Source: an uncultured Desulfobulbus sp.
GTDB taxonomy: Bacteria > Desulfobacterota > Desulfobulbia > Desulfobulbales > Desulfobulbaceae
NCBI RefSeq assembly: GCF_963665445.1
Contig: NZ_OY762276.1
Coordinates: 4,396,601 to 4,460,600 of the forward strand
DNA length: 64,000 nt
Reading direction: 5' to 3'
Shown: positions 44,812 through 53,534 of the stretch, piece after piece
Layout: each line of letters opens with the position of its first letter
Position numbering within the stretch: position 1 is the stretch's first letter
Position numbers and translations under genes: made by a program
Notes under the pieces: model-generated
Told to the model about the DNA's origin: nothing
The model's database searches: none
The model's input: the letters and a program-made list of their open reading frames with translations, nothing else

Positions 44812-45474
44812 TTATCGAGAGATCAACGGCAAAAGTGCCTCGGCTATTTGCAGGTCTTCTTCTGTCTTAATAATGTGACCGGCCAAATGAGTGATAGGAT
44901 GGAAGCCAATCCGTCCTGAATACGTTGCACATTGCCCTGCATGGACAGCTGCCAGATAGGTGCTGCGCCGCCATGCCGTGATACTCCAAGACAAACGCTG
45001 TACAGGTTGGAGATCCTGCGAGTTTGTCTTTTCGCTAAACGTGAAATTAACCGGCTTCCCCTGATAGGCGCATTCAATCTGGATATTGTCAGTTGAAAGC
45101 AAGCAATCGACAGCATCAGATTCTAAAGCCGTTACGAATCCGCGCACATCTTGAACAGTCAAGAGAGGGGCGATGCTGTGAACTTGCACCACAAAGTCAC
45201 AAGGATGCTTTTCAAGGAACTCAGCTATATACTGCTCACTCGTCGCCTGATTATTTCCAAGCGCTTCTGGACGCTGATGAAACCCGACCTCCTCAAGCGC
45301 TGCAATTTCTCCGAACTGGATGTTTTCAGAGTTAACCCATATCTCATCGAATACTTGAGCTTCTTTACATTTGCGAATCGCTCTGGTAATCAACGGAACT
45401 CCGTGGAGTTCACGAAGATTTTTTTTCTTGAGGCGTTGGCTTCCCATGCGTGCAGGGATCATTGCAATAATCAT
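44812..45474 (-). CDS. CMP-sugar synthetase (acylneuraminate cytidylyltransferase family)
   Basis: Protein of 220 residues. The nucleotide-binding start IPARMGSQRLKKKNL is the family signature (compare IPARYGSTRLPGKPL in the KdsB of this window). VQVHSIAPLLT stands where the usual PTSP motif would be. It should join CTP to an acidic or keto sugar. Because KdsB is encoded separately, this second enzyme probably activates a different sugar used in the serotype-specific polymer (inference). It is the first gene of the cassette that runs to the SIS gene. Confidence 0.85.
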   Translation of the reverse strand: MIIAMIPARMGSQRLKKKNLRELHGVPLITRAIRKCKEAQVFDEIWVNSENIQFGEIAALEEVGFHQRPEALGNNQATSEQYIAEFLEKHPCDFVVQVHSIAPLLTVQDVRGFVTALESDAVDCLLSTDNIQIECAYQGKPVNFTFSEKTNSQDLQPVQRLSWSITAWRRSTYLAAVHAGQCATYSGRIGFHPITHLAGHIIKTEEDLQIAEALLPLISR

Positions 45475-45585
45475 TCATTTCTCCTGTTTAAAAATTATTA
45501 ATCTCTCAATTTGTCTTCATAATATGATAACTAAAACATATTGCAGGTGTGCTAGTGCGCATGACCATCATTTATTTTTTATTAA

Positions 45586-47103
45586 TCAATTGCGTGTCGC
45601 ATAAATATTCAATGATTTTCCAGAAGTTGCTGCAAGAAAGTAATCATTGTATTTGCTTAAAGAAGAATTCCATAGACTTCCATTAACAGTATATTTAAAC
45701 CCAGCTTGACTCAGAACTGATAAAAGTTGTGGTAACCTGTCATTTGATAGTCCGTCGCCAAAATGAAATTCACAAAAAATAAATTTTACATTTGATAGAT
45801 TTTTTTCGCAGTCATTAAGCACTTCTAGCTCTGATCCTTCTATATCAAGCTTTAAAAAATCGACTTCTCTTTCTATATAACTATTTAGACGAACACAGTT
45901 TACCTCACATATTTTTATATCATTTCTATTTTTTACAAGTCGAGTCTTGAGGCTTCCACCCATGGGCATTTTTTCAGGGATAAAAAACTTTGTTTTTTCA
46001 TTAGTATTCGATAGAGCAAAAGGGAATACTTCAACATCATCCCAATCATTAATTTTTATATTATCTAAAAGTATAGAATAAAGGTCTGGGTTTGGTTCAA
46101 ATGCTATAATCTTTGATTTAGGAAATATACTTTTAAAATAATACACTGACAGGCCAAAGTTGGCCCCGCAATCAATAATTAACGGATATTCATTCATTGA
46201 TTTGAACCTGTAAGATTCATCTATCAATATCTCTCGAATTAATATCGGAACATCGAAAGGTCGCAAAAATCGTAAACCATTACCCAATCCGAGCAAACTC
46301 CCGTCTTGAATTATTAGATCACTGAGAACTCGTTCTGATGTTATTTTTCTATTTTTTCTAATTTCTCTGATACCCTTTTGTTTCAAGGCATCAAGGTCGC
46401 CGAGCATATTCGTGTTAAGATACTCAAGGCATTTGTCGAACATTCCGCAGAAGCAACCGATATCCACAAGATCAGAGAGGGGCAGTTCCTTAGACAAGAA
46501 ATTCTCGTTTGTATTTTCCCTAAGTTCGGGATGGTTCTTCTCCCGTATCGTTACAGAGCTAATAATTTCATTTTTTTTCGTGGGCTGCTGGTCAATAAAT
46601 TGGTGAGGTGAAAAATTGAATTTTGCAGTTTCCCGCAGCATACGGACATAACTCAACTGCTCTAGATCGTTTGTTTCAATTGCAGCGACAGACGCCTCAA
46701 AATAGCTTTTTATATGGGCTTTATCCTGTTTTAAAAAAGCTACCCGAGCTAACGTGTTGTATACTCCAGCAATGAGAACTTGAGCGACGGTTTTAACAGG
46801 GCACTCCCAATCGAGAGCCAAACGCAAATATTCTCTGGTTTTGTCATAATTATCCAACTGTTGATGGGCACTGGCAACCAAAAGAGCAAATCGGTCCCGC
46901 TCAGGCTTATGGCGAAATGTTTCTATATCGAGAGCCACCAATCTTTGCCATTCTCCGAACTGCCAAAGAGTTTTAAGCTGGGACAGCGTCAGTTCTTCAT
47001 CCTCTGCAGCTAGTTTTGTCTCTCGATCTGTCATATCAGGCACAAGGCCATCCTCAATCGGTTGATTTCGGTTTTCAAAATGAGGGTGATGATCCGTCCG
47101 CAA
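45586..47103 (-). CDS. FkbM family methyltransferase with N-terminal helical repeats
   Basis: Protein of 505 residues. Residues about 25-170 are TPR-like helices (LVASAHQQLDNYDKTREYL). Residues about 300-470 are a FkbM methyltransferase with SAM motif LIIDCGANFGLSVYYF, FEPNPDLYSILLDNI and the DFLKLDIEGSELEVL motif. FkbM proteins O-methylate sugars or other hydroxyls. In this locus, capping or decorating the capsule glycan is likely (inference). Strongly AT-rich in the C-terminal half. Downstream of the IS remnant relative to transcription. Confidence 0.85.
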   Translation of the reverse strand: MRTDHHPHFENRNQPIEDGLVPDMTDRETKLAAEDEELTLSQLKTLWQFGEWQRLVALDIETFRHKPERDRFALLVASAHQQLDNYDKTREYLRLALDWECPVKTVAQVLIAGVYNTLARVAFLKQDKAHIKSYFEASVAAIETNDLEQLSYVRMLRETAKFNFSPHQFIDQQPTKKNEIISSVTIREKNHPELRENTNENFLSKELPLSDLVDIGCFCGMFDKCLEYLNTNMLGDLDALKQKGIREIRKNRKITSERVLSDLIIQDGSLLGLGNGLRFLRPFDVPILIREILIDESYRFKSMNEYPLIIDCGANFGLSVYYFKSIFPKSKIIAFEPNPDLYSILLDNIKINDWDDVEVFPFALSNTNEKTKFFIPEKMPMGGSLKTRLVKNRNDIKICEVNCVRLNSYIEREVDFLKLDIEGSELEVLNDCEKNLSNVKFIFCEFHFGDGLSNDRLPQLLSVLSQAGFKYTVNGSLWNSSLSKYNDYFLAATSGKSLNIYATRN

Positions 47104-47136
47104 AAAAAGGACATTGTTTTACGCTATTTTTAGGGG

Positions 47137-48270
47137 CTCAAACGCCAAGCTGGCTGATATCGCCATTTTCGTTGTATCGACGGGTTCGATTGTAGTCGAC
47201 TTCAATGATAACAGGTGGCTTTCACGCTCATGCTACGTGTGAGCGAGTGTTTTGCAAGCAGGGGCTAGTACTTGGCTGAACAGTATTGTGACCACACTCG
47301 ATTGGAGTGAGCAATCACCACCTGAGGCGTCTTTCCGCGCCGGAGCCCCATGATCAAAGCCTGGCAGATTAAGCCAGCTGTAATACGCGCAGATATGGTG
47401 CCGTCCGCCACGATTACCGAGAAAAGATTAATGACTACAGTAAGGTACAACAAGCCATCGCTTGTCCTGAGGTAAGTGATATCGTAAACCCATTTTTGAA
47501 TGGGAAAATATGAGTTGAAATCCTGGAGCAAAAGCTTCGGCGTGACCAGCAAATTGTGCCTCGAGTTTGTGATAGCTTTCAAATTCTTGGCCTGTAAGCT
47601 CTGCGGTTTGATACTCGCTGCCACAGTTTTTCTGTTATCGTTTGTACCCTTGATCCCTGAGGTCAAGGAAGAGCTTTGGCCATCCTGCGAGCTCCTTGCG
47701 AGCAGAGAAGGCGGTAGTGACTCTTATTTCGAGAAGATGGCGATTTTGCTCTCTTGTCGACGGTTGTTGGTTTCGTTGACCTTAGGGGCTGTCAGCAAAT
47801 AACTTGAACATCTTTCATCTCATCTTCGGGCCATCTTTGGCTTCGGCTCAATCGCAAAATCCTCGACGTAGCACCGCTACGCCTGCGGTTTTGCACTGGT
47901 CGCCACAACCAAATCTGCCCCAAACCTGAGCGCAATTTTGTCCAAGTTATTTGCGAACAGCCCCTTAGGAATGATAACTGCATCCGGGATGCTCTCGGTA
48001 CCCGACCGATACATGATAACGGTCGTGAACTCGCCAGTGTGGTTTTCAATATAGGCGTACTTCACTTCAGACTCCTGGCAGGTAATCGAGGTACGAGACC
48101 TCGAAGTACGCTACGACCTTTTTTATGATCGTCGAATCCTCTGCCTGCTCGCCAAGCTGCTTCTTCAATTCGAAGGGGGCTTCGACCGCACTGGTTGATT
48201 GTCGGCTCCATGTTTGAATTCGCCAGGGATAACGGTTGCGTGATTTTGCTGATTTTGTCTTTGTTGGCAT
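47137..48270 (-). pseudogene. Decayed IS3-family element (orfA and orfB remnants)
   Basis: Pieces of both IS3 genes are readable on the minus strand. An orfA tail (about 48270-48067) includes ELKKQLGEQAEDSTIIKKVVAYF. An orfB start (about 48065-47970) includes VKYAYIENHTGEF. After an interruption, orfB core (about 47660-47290) includes NSRHNLLVTPKLL, WVYDITYLRTSDGLLYL and VVIAHSN-x-VWSQYCSAKY. A C-terminal scrap (about 47204-47150) includes EVDYNRTRRYNENGDIS. Frameshifts, stops and a missing segment before the YNR motif show it is dead. The orfB frame is split by the inverted-repeat element at 47782-47967. Terminal repeats were not identified. Confidence 0.75.
47782..47967. mobile_element. 186-bp MITE-like element inside the IS3 remnant
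   Basis: Ends are imperfect 25-base inverted repeats: left AGGGGCTGTCAGCAAATAAC at 47784-47803 and right GTTATTTGCGAACAGCCCCT at 47946-47965, differing at two central bases. The interior has a second nested inverted pair (GCAAAATCCTCGACGTAGC, GCTACGCCTGCGGTTTTGC). It encodes nothing and interrupts the IS3 orfB frame, so it probably inserted after the IS. A target-site duplication was not clear. Confidence 0.6.
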
Positions 48271-48383
48271 CGGTCACCGCTGTCGGGGGGAGACCCGCTT
48301 AACTGGGAGTTTGTCGAAATGGGGTTGGTTCAAGACTTTTGTTGTCGATAAAACCTTTATTCAGCGTACGCACAGTATACTTC

Positions 48384-49988
48384 CTAGAACTCCTTTTTAC
48401 GAAGCAGGACATCTTTAATCAGCTCAAGCTGAGCTTCTGCCTTCACTAGCTCTTCATCGATCAAACTCTGTCGTTGCGCAAGATGTACAGATTGATCTTC
48501 TGCCTTCATCAAAGCATTTTCTTTCTGTTCAAGCTTGGCCTTGAACCCTTCAATCTGTGCCTTGCAATCCTTTGTCAGACGTTCCTGGTCCTCGTGGACT
48601 TTCTTCAAACGGACTATCTCGGCCTGTCGCTCGGTGGCCAGTTTTACCTGCTCATCCCTTTGCGTGCTGAGTTGTCCGATCAGCTGCTGTCGCTCCTTGT
48701 CTAGGCGCTCGAGTTCCGCGCGTGCCTTTTTCAAGCGCTCTATCTCGGCCTGTCGCTCGGTGGCCAGTTTTACCTGCTCATCCCTTTGCGTGCTGAGTTG
48801 TCCGATCAGCTGCTGTCGCTCCTTGTCCAGGCGCTCGAGTTCTGCGGATGCCTTTTTCAAGCGCTCTATCTCGGCCTGTCGATCGGTCGCCAGTTTTACC
48901 TGCTCATCCCTTTGCGTGCTGAGTTGTCCGATCAGCTGCTGTCGCTCCTTGTCCAGGCGCTCGAGTTCCGCGCGTGCCTTTTTCAAGCGCTCTATCTCGG
49001 CCTGTCGCTCGGTGGCCAGTTTTACCTGCTCATCCCTTTGCGTGCTGAGTTGTCCGATCAGCTGCTGTCGCTCCTTGTCCAGGCGCTCGAGTTCTGCGGA
49101 TGCCTTTTTCAAGCGCTCTATCTCGGCCTGTCGCTCGGTGGCCAGTTTTACCTGCTCATCCCTTTGCGTGCTGAGTTGTCCGATCAGCTGCTGTCGCTCC
49201 TTGTCCAGGCGCTCGAGTTCTGCGGATGCCTTTTTCAAGCGCTCTATCTCGGCCTGTCGATCGGTCGCCAGCTTTACCTGCTCGTCCCGCTGCCTTTTGA
49301 GCTGGGTGATATTTTTCTGTTTCTCCTGCGCCAAGTGTGAATAATCTCGGACAAACAAACCATGTCCCAAATCTGAATGACGTTCCTGCTCTACCTTTAT
49401 ACAGCGATAGTTTTTCTCCTGGAGGAAGGTATCTATTTCATGCTGTCCAGCATCGGCTCCAGATAAAACTGCTTGATTGAGCACCATGCGTGGTATGATG
49501 ACATCAAAATCAGCTAAAAGATGCGAGGCACTGCGCAGAATTTTCAAACTCGGTAAGCAATCGACGATCAAATAGTTAGCCTTGAACGAATTTTCAGTGC
49601 ATAAAGTTTTAAGTGTTGTAGCCTTATTGCTAAACTCATCGGTTTTTTTGATATTTGGCCACAACTCGCGTAACAGTTCAGGCGGCAATAAACTGCTCTC
49701 AGCCCTGTTGGCTACGACATGAAACGTTACCTCTTCATCGACTTCAGCAACAACTTGATTAATAACCTGCCATCCAGGATTATTTTGATGAGCAGCTTGA
49801 AGCTGACGATAGCTAAACGAATCAGCTTCAATGAGTATGGCCGATGCAATGGCCAATTCATTGAGCAGTTTGACCCATTGCCCGCATCCATTACCAGCTC
49901 CGACAATCACAACTCCCTTTACAGGGAAAATATCTTGAAGGCAAGAAAGGTAGCTCTGCGACATCATCTTAATAGGTGGCATAATCAA
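48384..49988 (-). CDS. FkbM-like protein with long coiled coil of 42-residue tandem repeats
   Basis: Protein of 534 residues. Residues 1-220 resemble a FkbM-type methyltransferase (VIVGAGNGCGQWV, then LIVDCLPSLKILRSA where active members have a DVEG-type motif), so activity is uncertain. From residue 233, six head-to-tail copies of a 42-residue unit beginning QRDEQVKLAT follow, five nearly identical. The unit is six heptads long, as expected for a continuous coiled coil. The C-terminus is non-repeated coil. It lies 4 bases from the next coiled-coil gene (49992-51887). The role is probably scaffold or length control near the capsule machinery (inference). Confidence 0.8.
   Translation of the reverse strand: MIMPPIKMMSQSYLSCLQDIFPVKGVVIVGAGNGCGQWVKLLNELAIASAILIEADSFSYRQLQAAHQNNPGWQVINQVVAEVDEEVTFHVVANRAESSLLPPELLRELWPNIKKTDEFSNKATTLKTLCTENSFKANYLIVDCLPSLKILRSASHLLADFDVIIPRMVLNQAVLSGADAGQHEIDTFLQEKNYRCIKVEQERHSDLGHGLFVRDYSHLAQEKQKNITQLKRQRDEQVKLATDRQAEIERLKKASAELERLDKERQQLIGQLSTQRDEQVKLATERQAEIERLKKASAELERLDKERQQLIGQLSTQRDEQVKLATERQAEIERLKKARAELERLDKERQQLIGQLSTQRDEQVKLATDRQAEIERLKKASAELERLDKERQQLIGQLSTQRDEQVKLATERQAEIERLKKARAELERLDKERQQLIGQLSTQRDEQVKLATERQAEIVRLKKVHEDQERLTKDCKAQIEGFKAKLEQKENALMKAEDQSVHLAQRQSLIDEELVKAEAQLELIKDVLLRKKEF
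48537..49292. repeat. Tandem repeat, six copies of 126 bp, in frame
   Basis: Units at 49292-49167, 49166-49041, 49040-48915, 48914-48789, 48788-48663 and a diverged one at 48662-48537 (read on the minus strand). The first five differ mainly at two codons per unit (Glu or Asp; Ser or Arg), including at the DNA level. The 126-base period keeps the reading frame whatever the copy number. Confidence 0.9.
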
Positions 49989-49991
49989 CCG

Positions 49992-51887
49992 CTATTGTTT
50001 TTTATATTGCTGAAATTCTCTATCGGTCTTTAAGAGCGCAAAGGGCATAATGAGAAACCCCCATGGGGTTCGGCAGTGTTTGAGCCATGTCTTCCCTAAT
50101 CGGTAAGACAGGTGTTGCATTGCCTTCTGAGCCTTTGGATAGTCTCGATACTCTGGCAGAGGTGGCTGGTTTTTATCCTGTTGGGGGGGCGTTTTTCGAT
50201 AATCCCTGGCGAGACTCCACATGGAAAAGGGGAGAAAAAGTAGTGGCCACCCTTTACGACTCCGCTCTATTATGGCTGCACCAATCTTATAGGATAATTC
50301 TCCTTTAACCCGTTCGGCTGCACCATAGTAAATGGGCTGCTGATTTTTTTTCAATTCTGCATTTTCTAAAAAAGACCACTCTAATTTTTCCTGGACCTGA
50401 TGTAGCTGAAGCAATAGGAGGTTGTTTTCCTGTTGTATTTCATGTAAAGAGTCTATTTGTTTTGCGCGAATTTTATTGAATTCCTGTTCTTTTTTTTGAA
50501 GTTTTTCTCTTAACTCGTTCTGTATTTCTTTCTGCTGTTTTAATTCAATGGATTGCTCTATAAGTTTTTTCTTGATCTGCTCTAGTTCTTGAACTTTTTT
50601 CAGGAAATCTTGATCCTTCAGGGAGTATTTTACTAATTCATTTTCTTTCTTTTTTAACTCAATAGATTGCTCTGCGAATTTTTTCTTAACTTGATCTAGC
50701 TCTTGAATTTTTTTCAGATAATCTTGATTCTTTAAAGCATATTGTTCCAGCTCATTATTTTTTTGTTTTAACTCGAGAAATTGCTCTGTTGATTTTTTTT
50801 CTATCAGCTCAAGCTTCTGAATTTTTTTCAGGTCATCCTGAGCTTTTAAAAAAGATCGCTCAAAATCATCCTGAATTTTATGTAGCTGAATCAACAATAA
50901 TTCATTTTCTTGTTGTGTCGCATTTTGCAGGTGCAAAGCCTTGTCTTTATCATGCTGCAACTTATCAAGTGTAGATTTCAAAACTTGAGTTTGCTCAGCA
51001 AACTGCAGGCTTTCACGTTGGAGGCGGGAAAAGTTCTGCCATGCCAGAAATGCACTGTTTTGGGGCGAGAAGCTACGGCTATATGGCAGAGTTGCGATTG
51101 CCTGCAATTCCTCGTAGAGCTCTAAAGCCTCTGGGAATTGCTGAATCAGCTCATCTGCCAAAAAAATCTCAAGAGGATCTGACGTTCCTGTAAAGGCAAC
51201 CAAATCTGTTTGATTCTGAGAGTTCGCACTCGCCTCCGAAACATCTTTTGGCTCCTTTTTTTCGCTTAATTCGGTCTTTCCCTGGAGAAGGCTCGAATCT
51301 TGGATTTTCCCGATCGGAGCATCAATCCGGGTTCTGAGCTGCTGCAGGTAACTGTTGACCGACGCACGAACCTGTTCGACATGAACAAGCAGGCAACGCT
51401 CCGCGTTGCGTTGATAAAAATGGAGAAGAGCATCATTGTAGGCCTTCCAGGATACCAGGTCGATTCCTTCCTGGGGAGTGGAGCCTGAGTCCGATTCAAC
51501 AGTATCTTTGATCAGGGCTGTACGCGGATGGTTATATACCAGAATAAAGGCAATCTTCGGATCAATCGTTTTCCAATAATTGAGCAGATAGATCGCCTGG
51601 GGATCAGCCCAGCCCCAGAATTGTTGCTCCAAGTTGCCGCGCATCAAGTCCAGCACCATGCCATTCCAGACAGCACCGATTTCGATCTGATCATAGGCGT
51701 GATTCTCGAGAGACCCGACGTTCAATGGCGAAATTCCATGCGCCTTGCAAAGCATGCAATCGATTTCCTGTGGGGTAAGCCCTTCCTGGCGCGATGGCAG
51801 AGCGGATGACATCCCGCAATCAAAAAGCAACTGAATAACGTCCCCATAGCCAGACAATGGGTGGCCGACAACAATAACTTTGTTCAC
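49992..51887 (-). CDS. Sulfotransferase-like N-terminus plus coiled coil, capsule-locus protein
   Basis: Protein of 631 residues. Residues 1-200 resemble bacterial sulfotransferases in order (VIVVGHPLSGYGDV at the P-loop position, FILVYNHPRTALI at the 3'-phosphate position, CLLVHVEQVRAS), but the HRSGTS-type loop is degenerate, so catalysis is doubtful. Residues about 290-520 are coiled coil with a 35-residue periodicity (KKIQELDQVKKKFAEQSIEL). The C-terminal 100 residues contain a motif twice, YKIGAAIIERSRKGWPLLFLP and, later, YRLGKTWLKHCRTPWGFLIMP (written in part), of unknown function and possibly membrane-associated. It lies 14 bases after kpsD in genome order and is transcribed from the kps side. 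Confidence 0.75.
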   Translation of the reverse strand: MNKVIVVGHPLSGYGDVIQLLFDCGMSSALPSRQEGLTPQEIDCMLCKAHGISPLNVGSLENHAYDQIEIGAVWNGMVLDLMRGNLEQQFWGWADPQAIYLLNYWKTIDPKIAFILVYNHPRTALIKDTVESDSGSTPQEGIDLVSWKAYNDALLHFYQRNAERCLLVHVEQVRASVNSYLQQLRTRIDAPIGKIQDSSLLQGKTELSEKKEPKDVSEASANSQNQTDLVAFTGTSDPLEIFLADELIQQFPEALELYEELQAIATLPYSRSFSPQNSAFLAWQNFSRLQRESLQFAEQTQVLKSTLDKLQHDKDKALHLQNATQQENELLLIQLHKIQDDFERSFLKAQDDLKKIQKLELIEKKSTEQFLELKQKNNELEQYALKNQDYLKKIQELDQVKKKFAEQSIELKKKENELVKYSLKDQDFLKKVQELEQIKKKLIEQSIELKQQKEIQNELREKLQKKEQEFNKIRAKQIDSLHEIQQENNLLLLQLHQVQEKLEWSFLENAELKKNQQPIYYGAAERVKGELSYKIGAAIIERSRKGWPLLFLPFSMWSLARDYRKTPPQQDKNQPPLPEYRDYPKAQKAMQHLSYRLGKTWLKHCRTPWGFLIMPFALLKTDREFQQYKKQ

Positions 51888-51901
51888 AACATTCCCTCCT
51901 T

Positions 51902-53533
51902 TTACAGATCCAATGCCACCTTGGCAGCAATCGCGATCTGGTACAAAATTTGCGTCATATCCTTAAACATCGGCAGATTTTTGCTATCGATACCAGGGAG
52001 TACCAATATTTGGTCACCTGGGGCAATCGTCGTTTCCTTGGCCGACATCACGGCCCCGTTCGGCTTGACGACAAGCGGACCATGTTTGTCTGCCCGTTCG
52101 GAATAGCCGCCTGCACTATTGACATAGCCTTCAACATCAAGTTCAGACGACCAGACGACCGCCTGCGGCATCACCACTTCACCACTGATTAAGACGACGT
52201 CACTCTTGGCTGGAATGATAATTTCGTCGCCATTCTCCAGGTAGATATTCGCTACCTTGTCGCCATGACAAACCACGACCGTGCCTTCCGGTTCAATTTG
52301 GCGAGCCTTCTGGACAAACTTGGCGATCAGCTCCCCCTCACGCATTCTGATGTTTGCTTCATCAACACTGGAGGAGGAGACAGTCAGCGAATTTTGCTCC
52401 AAACGCTGGAGAGCATCATGCAAAGCTTTTTTCTGCTGCACCGCTACACTTTTGCGCTTGATATGGATACCATGGAGGTTCGCCAGCTCGGGTTCGACTG
52501 CAATCTGGAGCAGGAGATCGTGCAGGCGGGTATTTTTATTGATTGGATAACGGGAGGCGCCGACAATCGCCCCGGTTGCCGCAACCATAATGGTTTTGCC
52601 GGGGATGTCAGCATGCAGACGGACGAGGTCACCATCCACCAACTTGAGTTTTAAAAAATCGCTGATCGGTAGATAGACGTTGTAAGGAGCACCGCGGCGG
52701 GTGCCGACAACGCTGGCATGGGAGGCCTTGTTCTCCGGGTTGATGAGTGCCAGCAGCTGCTCGCCATTGAGCATTTCCTTATTCTGGAACTCGAACGAAG
52801 CTGAGTGTCGCACTTGGCCCTCAACGGCGATACTCGGGCCTCGTTGACCGACCAGCAGAACGTCGCTATCCTCAAGACGTACAGCGGGCAGCTGTCCCTC
52901 GCGGAGGAAAGGATAGAGGTCGATTCGGGCAATTATCTTCCCCCGGCGTAATACCCTGACATCGCGATAACTGCCTCGATCGGGGTCGATCCCACCCGCC
53001 AGGTCGAGAAAATAGAGCACAGAATCGGTCGGTCCGCCAGCATAGCGTCCAGGTTGGGCGACAAATCCGGAAACGAACACGGCCACGGGCTGCGGTTTCA
53101 GCAGGTTTACATAGACCTCTACGTTCCGGGTAAAAACCGAGCGAACTTTTTCACGAATAGCGCCCTCCAGGTTGGCGTGACGCATCCCATCGACCTTGAC
53201 CGGGCCGATCTCCGGCAGAAACAGATTGCCACGGGCATCCACCTCCAAGACGCCGTCGAAGGACTGGGCGCCCCAGAGCTGCAGTCTCACCCTGTCACCC
53301 GGCAGGATAAGGTAATCGTCGTCGCGGCCATCGAAATATCCCTGGGCAAATTTACCCTGGAACAGCTCTGCACCATAAGGAGCCAAGCCAGCCTTATTGA
53401 CAGTGAGGGCGTTTTTCTCCTGTGGCTGCGATAGAGAATCAACTTTGTCCTGCACTTGGGTTGCTGCATCAGCCAGTACAGGAAGAGCAAACACGAGCAA
53501 AAGAGTTATCGATAGATAAGTGCGTATCTTCAT
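51902..53533 (-). CDS. kpsD: Capsule polysaccharide export outer-membrane protein (KpsD/Wza-like)
   Basis: About 543 residues. The start is set at ATG 53533 because it directly follows the kpsE stop (TGATATG) and opens a clean signal peptide (LSITLLLVFALPVLADA). An upstream ATG at 53566 lies inside kpsE. A polysaccharide export (PES) domain follows (DDDYLILPGDRVRLQLWGA) and then several SLBB-type repeats (FVSGFVAQPGRYAGG, VLISGEVVMPQAV). KpsD forms the periplasm-spanning outer-membrane channel working with KpsE (known). It is the fifth gene of the kps run. Confidence 0.9.
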   Translation of the reverse strand: MKIRTYLSITLLLVFALPVLADAATQVQDKVDSLSQPQEKNALTVNKAGLAPYGAELFQGKFAQGYFDGRDDDYLILPGDRVRLQLWGAQSFDGVLEVDARGNLFLPEIGPVKVDGMRHANLEGAIREKVRSVFTRNVEVYVNLLKPQPVAVFVSGFVAQPGRYAGGPTDSVLYFLDLAGGIDPDRGSYRDVRVLRRGKIIARIDLYPFLREGQLPAVRLEDSDVLLVGQRGPSIAVEGQVRHSASFEFQNKEMLNGEQLLALINPENKASHASVVGTRRGAPYNVYLPISDFLKLKLVDGDLVRLHADIPGKTIMVAATGAIVGASRYPINKNTRLHDLLLQIAVEPELANLHGIHIKRKSVAVQQKKALHDALQRLEQNSLTVSSSSVDEANIRMREGELIAKFVQKARQIEPEGTVVVCHGDKVANIYLENGDEIIIPAKSDVVLISGEVVMPQAVVWSSELDVEGYVNSAGGYSERADKHGPLVVKPNGAVMSAKETTIAPGDQILVLPGIDSKNLPMFKDMTQILYQIAIAAKVALDL

Positions 53534-53534
53534 A

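Noticed and set aside
44812-45474. KdsB paralogue for Kdo itself
   Set aside because: Signature residues differ from the clear KdsB at 56960-57694, and the surrounding cassette does not make Kdo.
48537-49292. Tandem repeats as a possible CRISPR array
   Set aside because: The 126-base units are contiguous with no unique spacers, are coding and in frame, and no cas gene is nearby.
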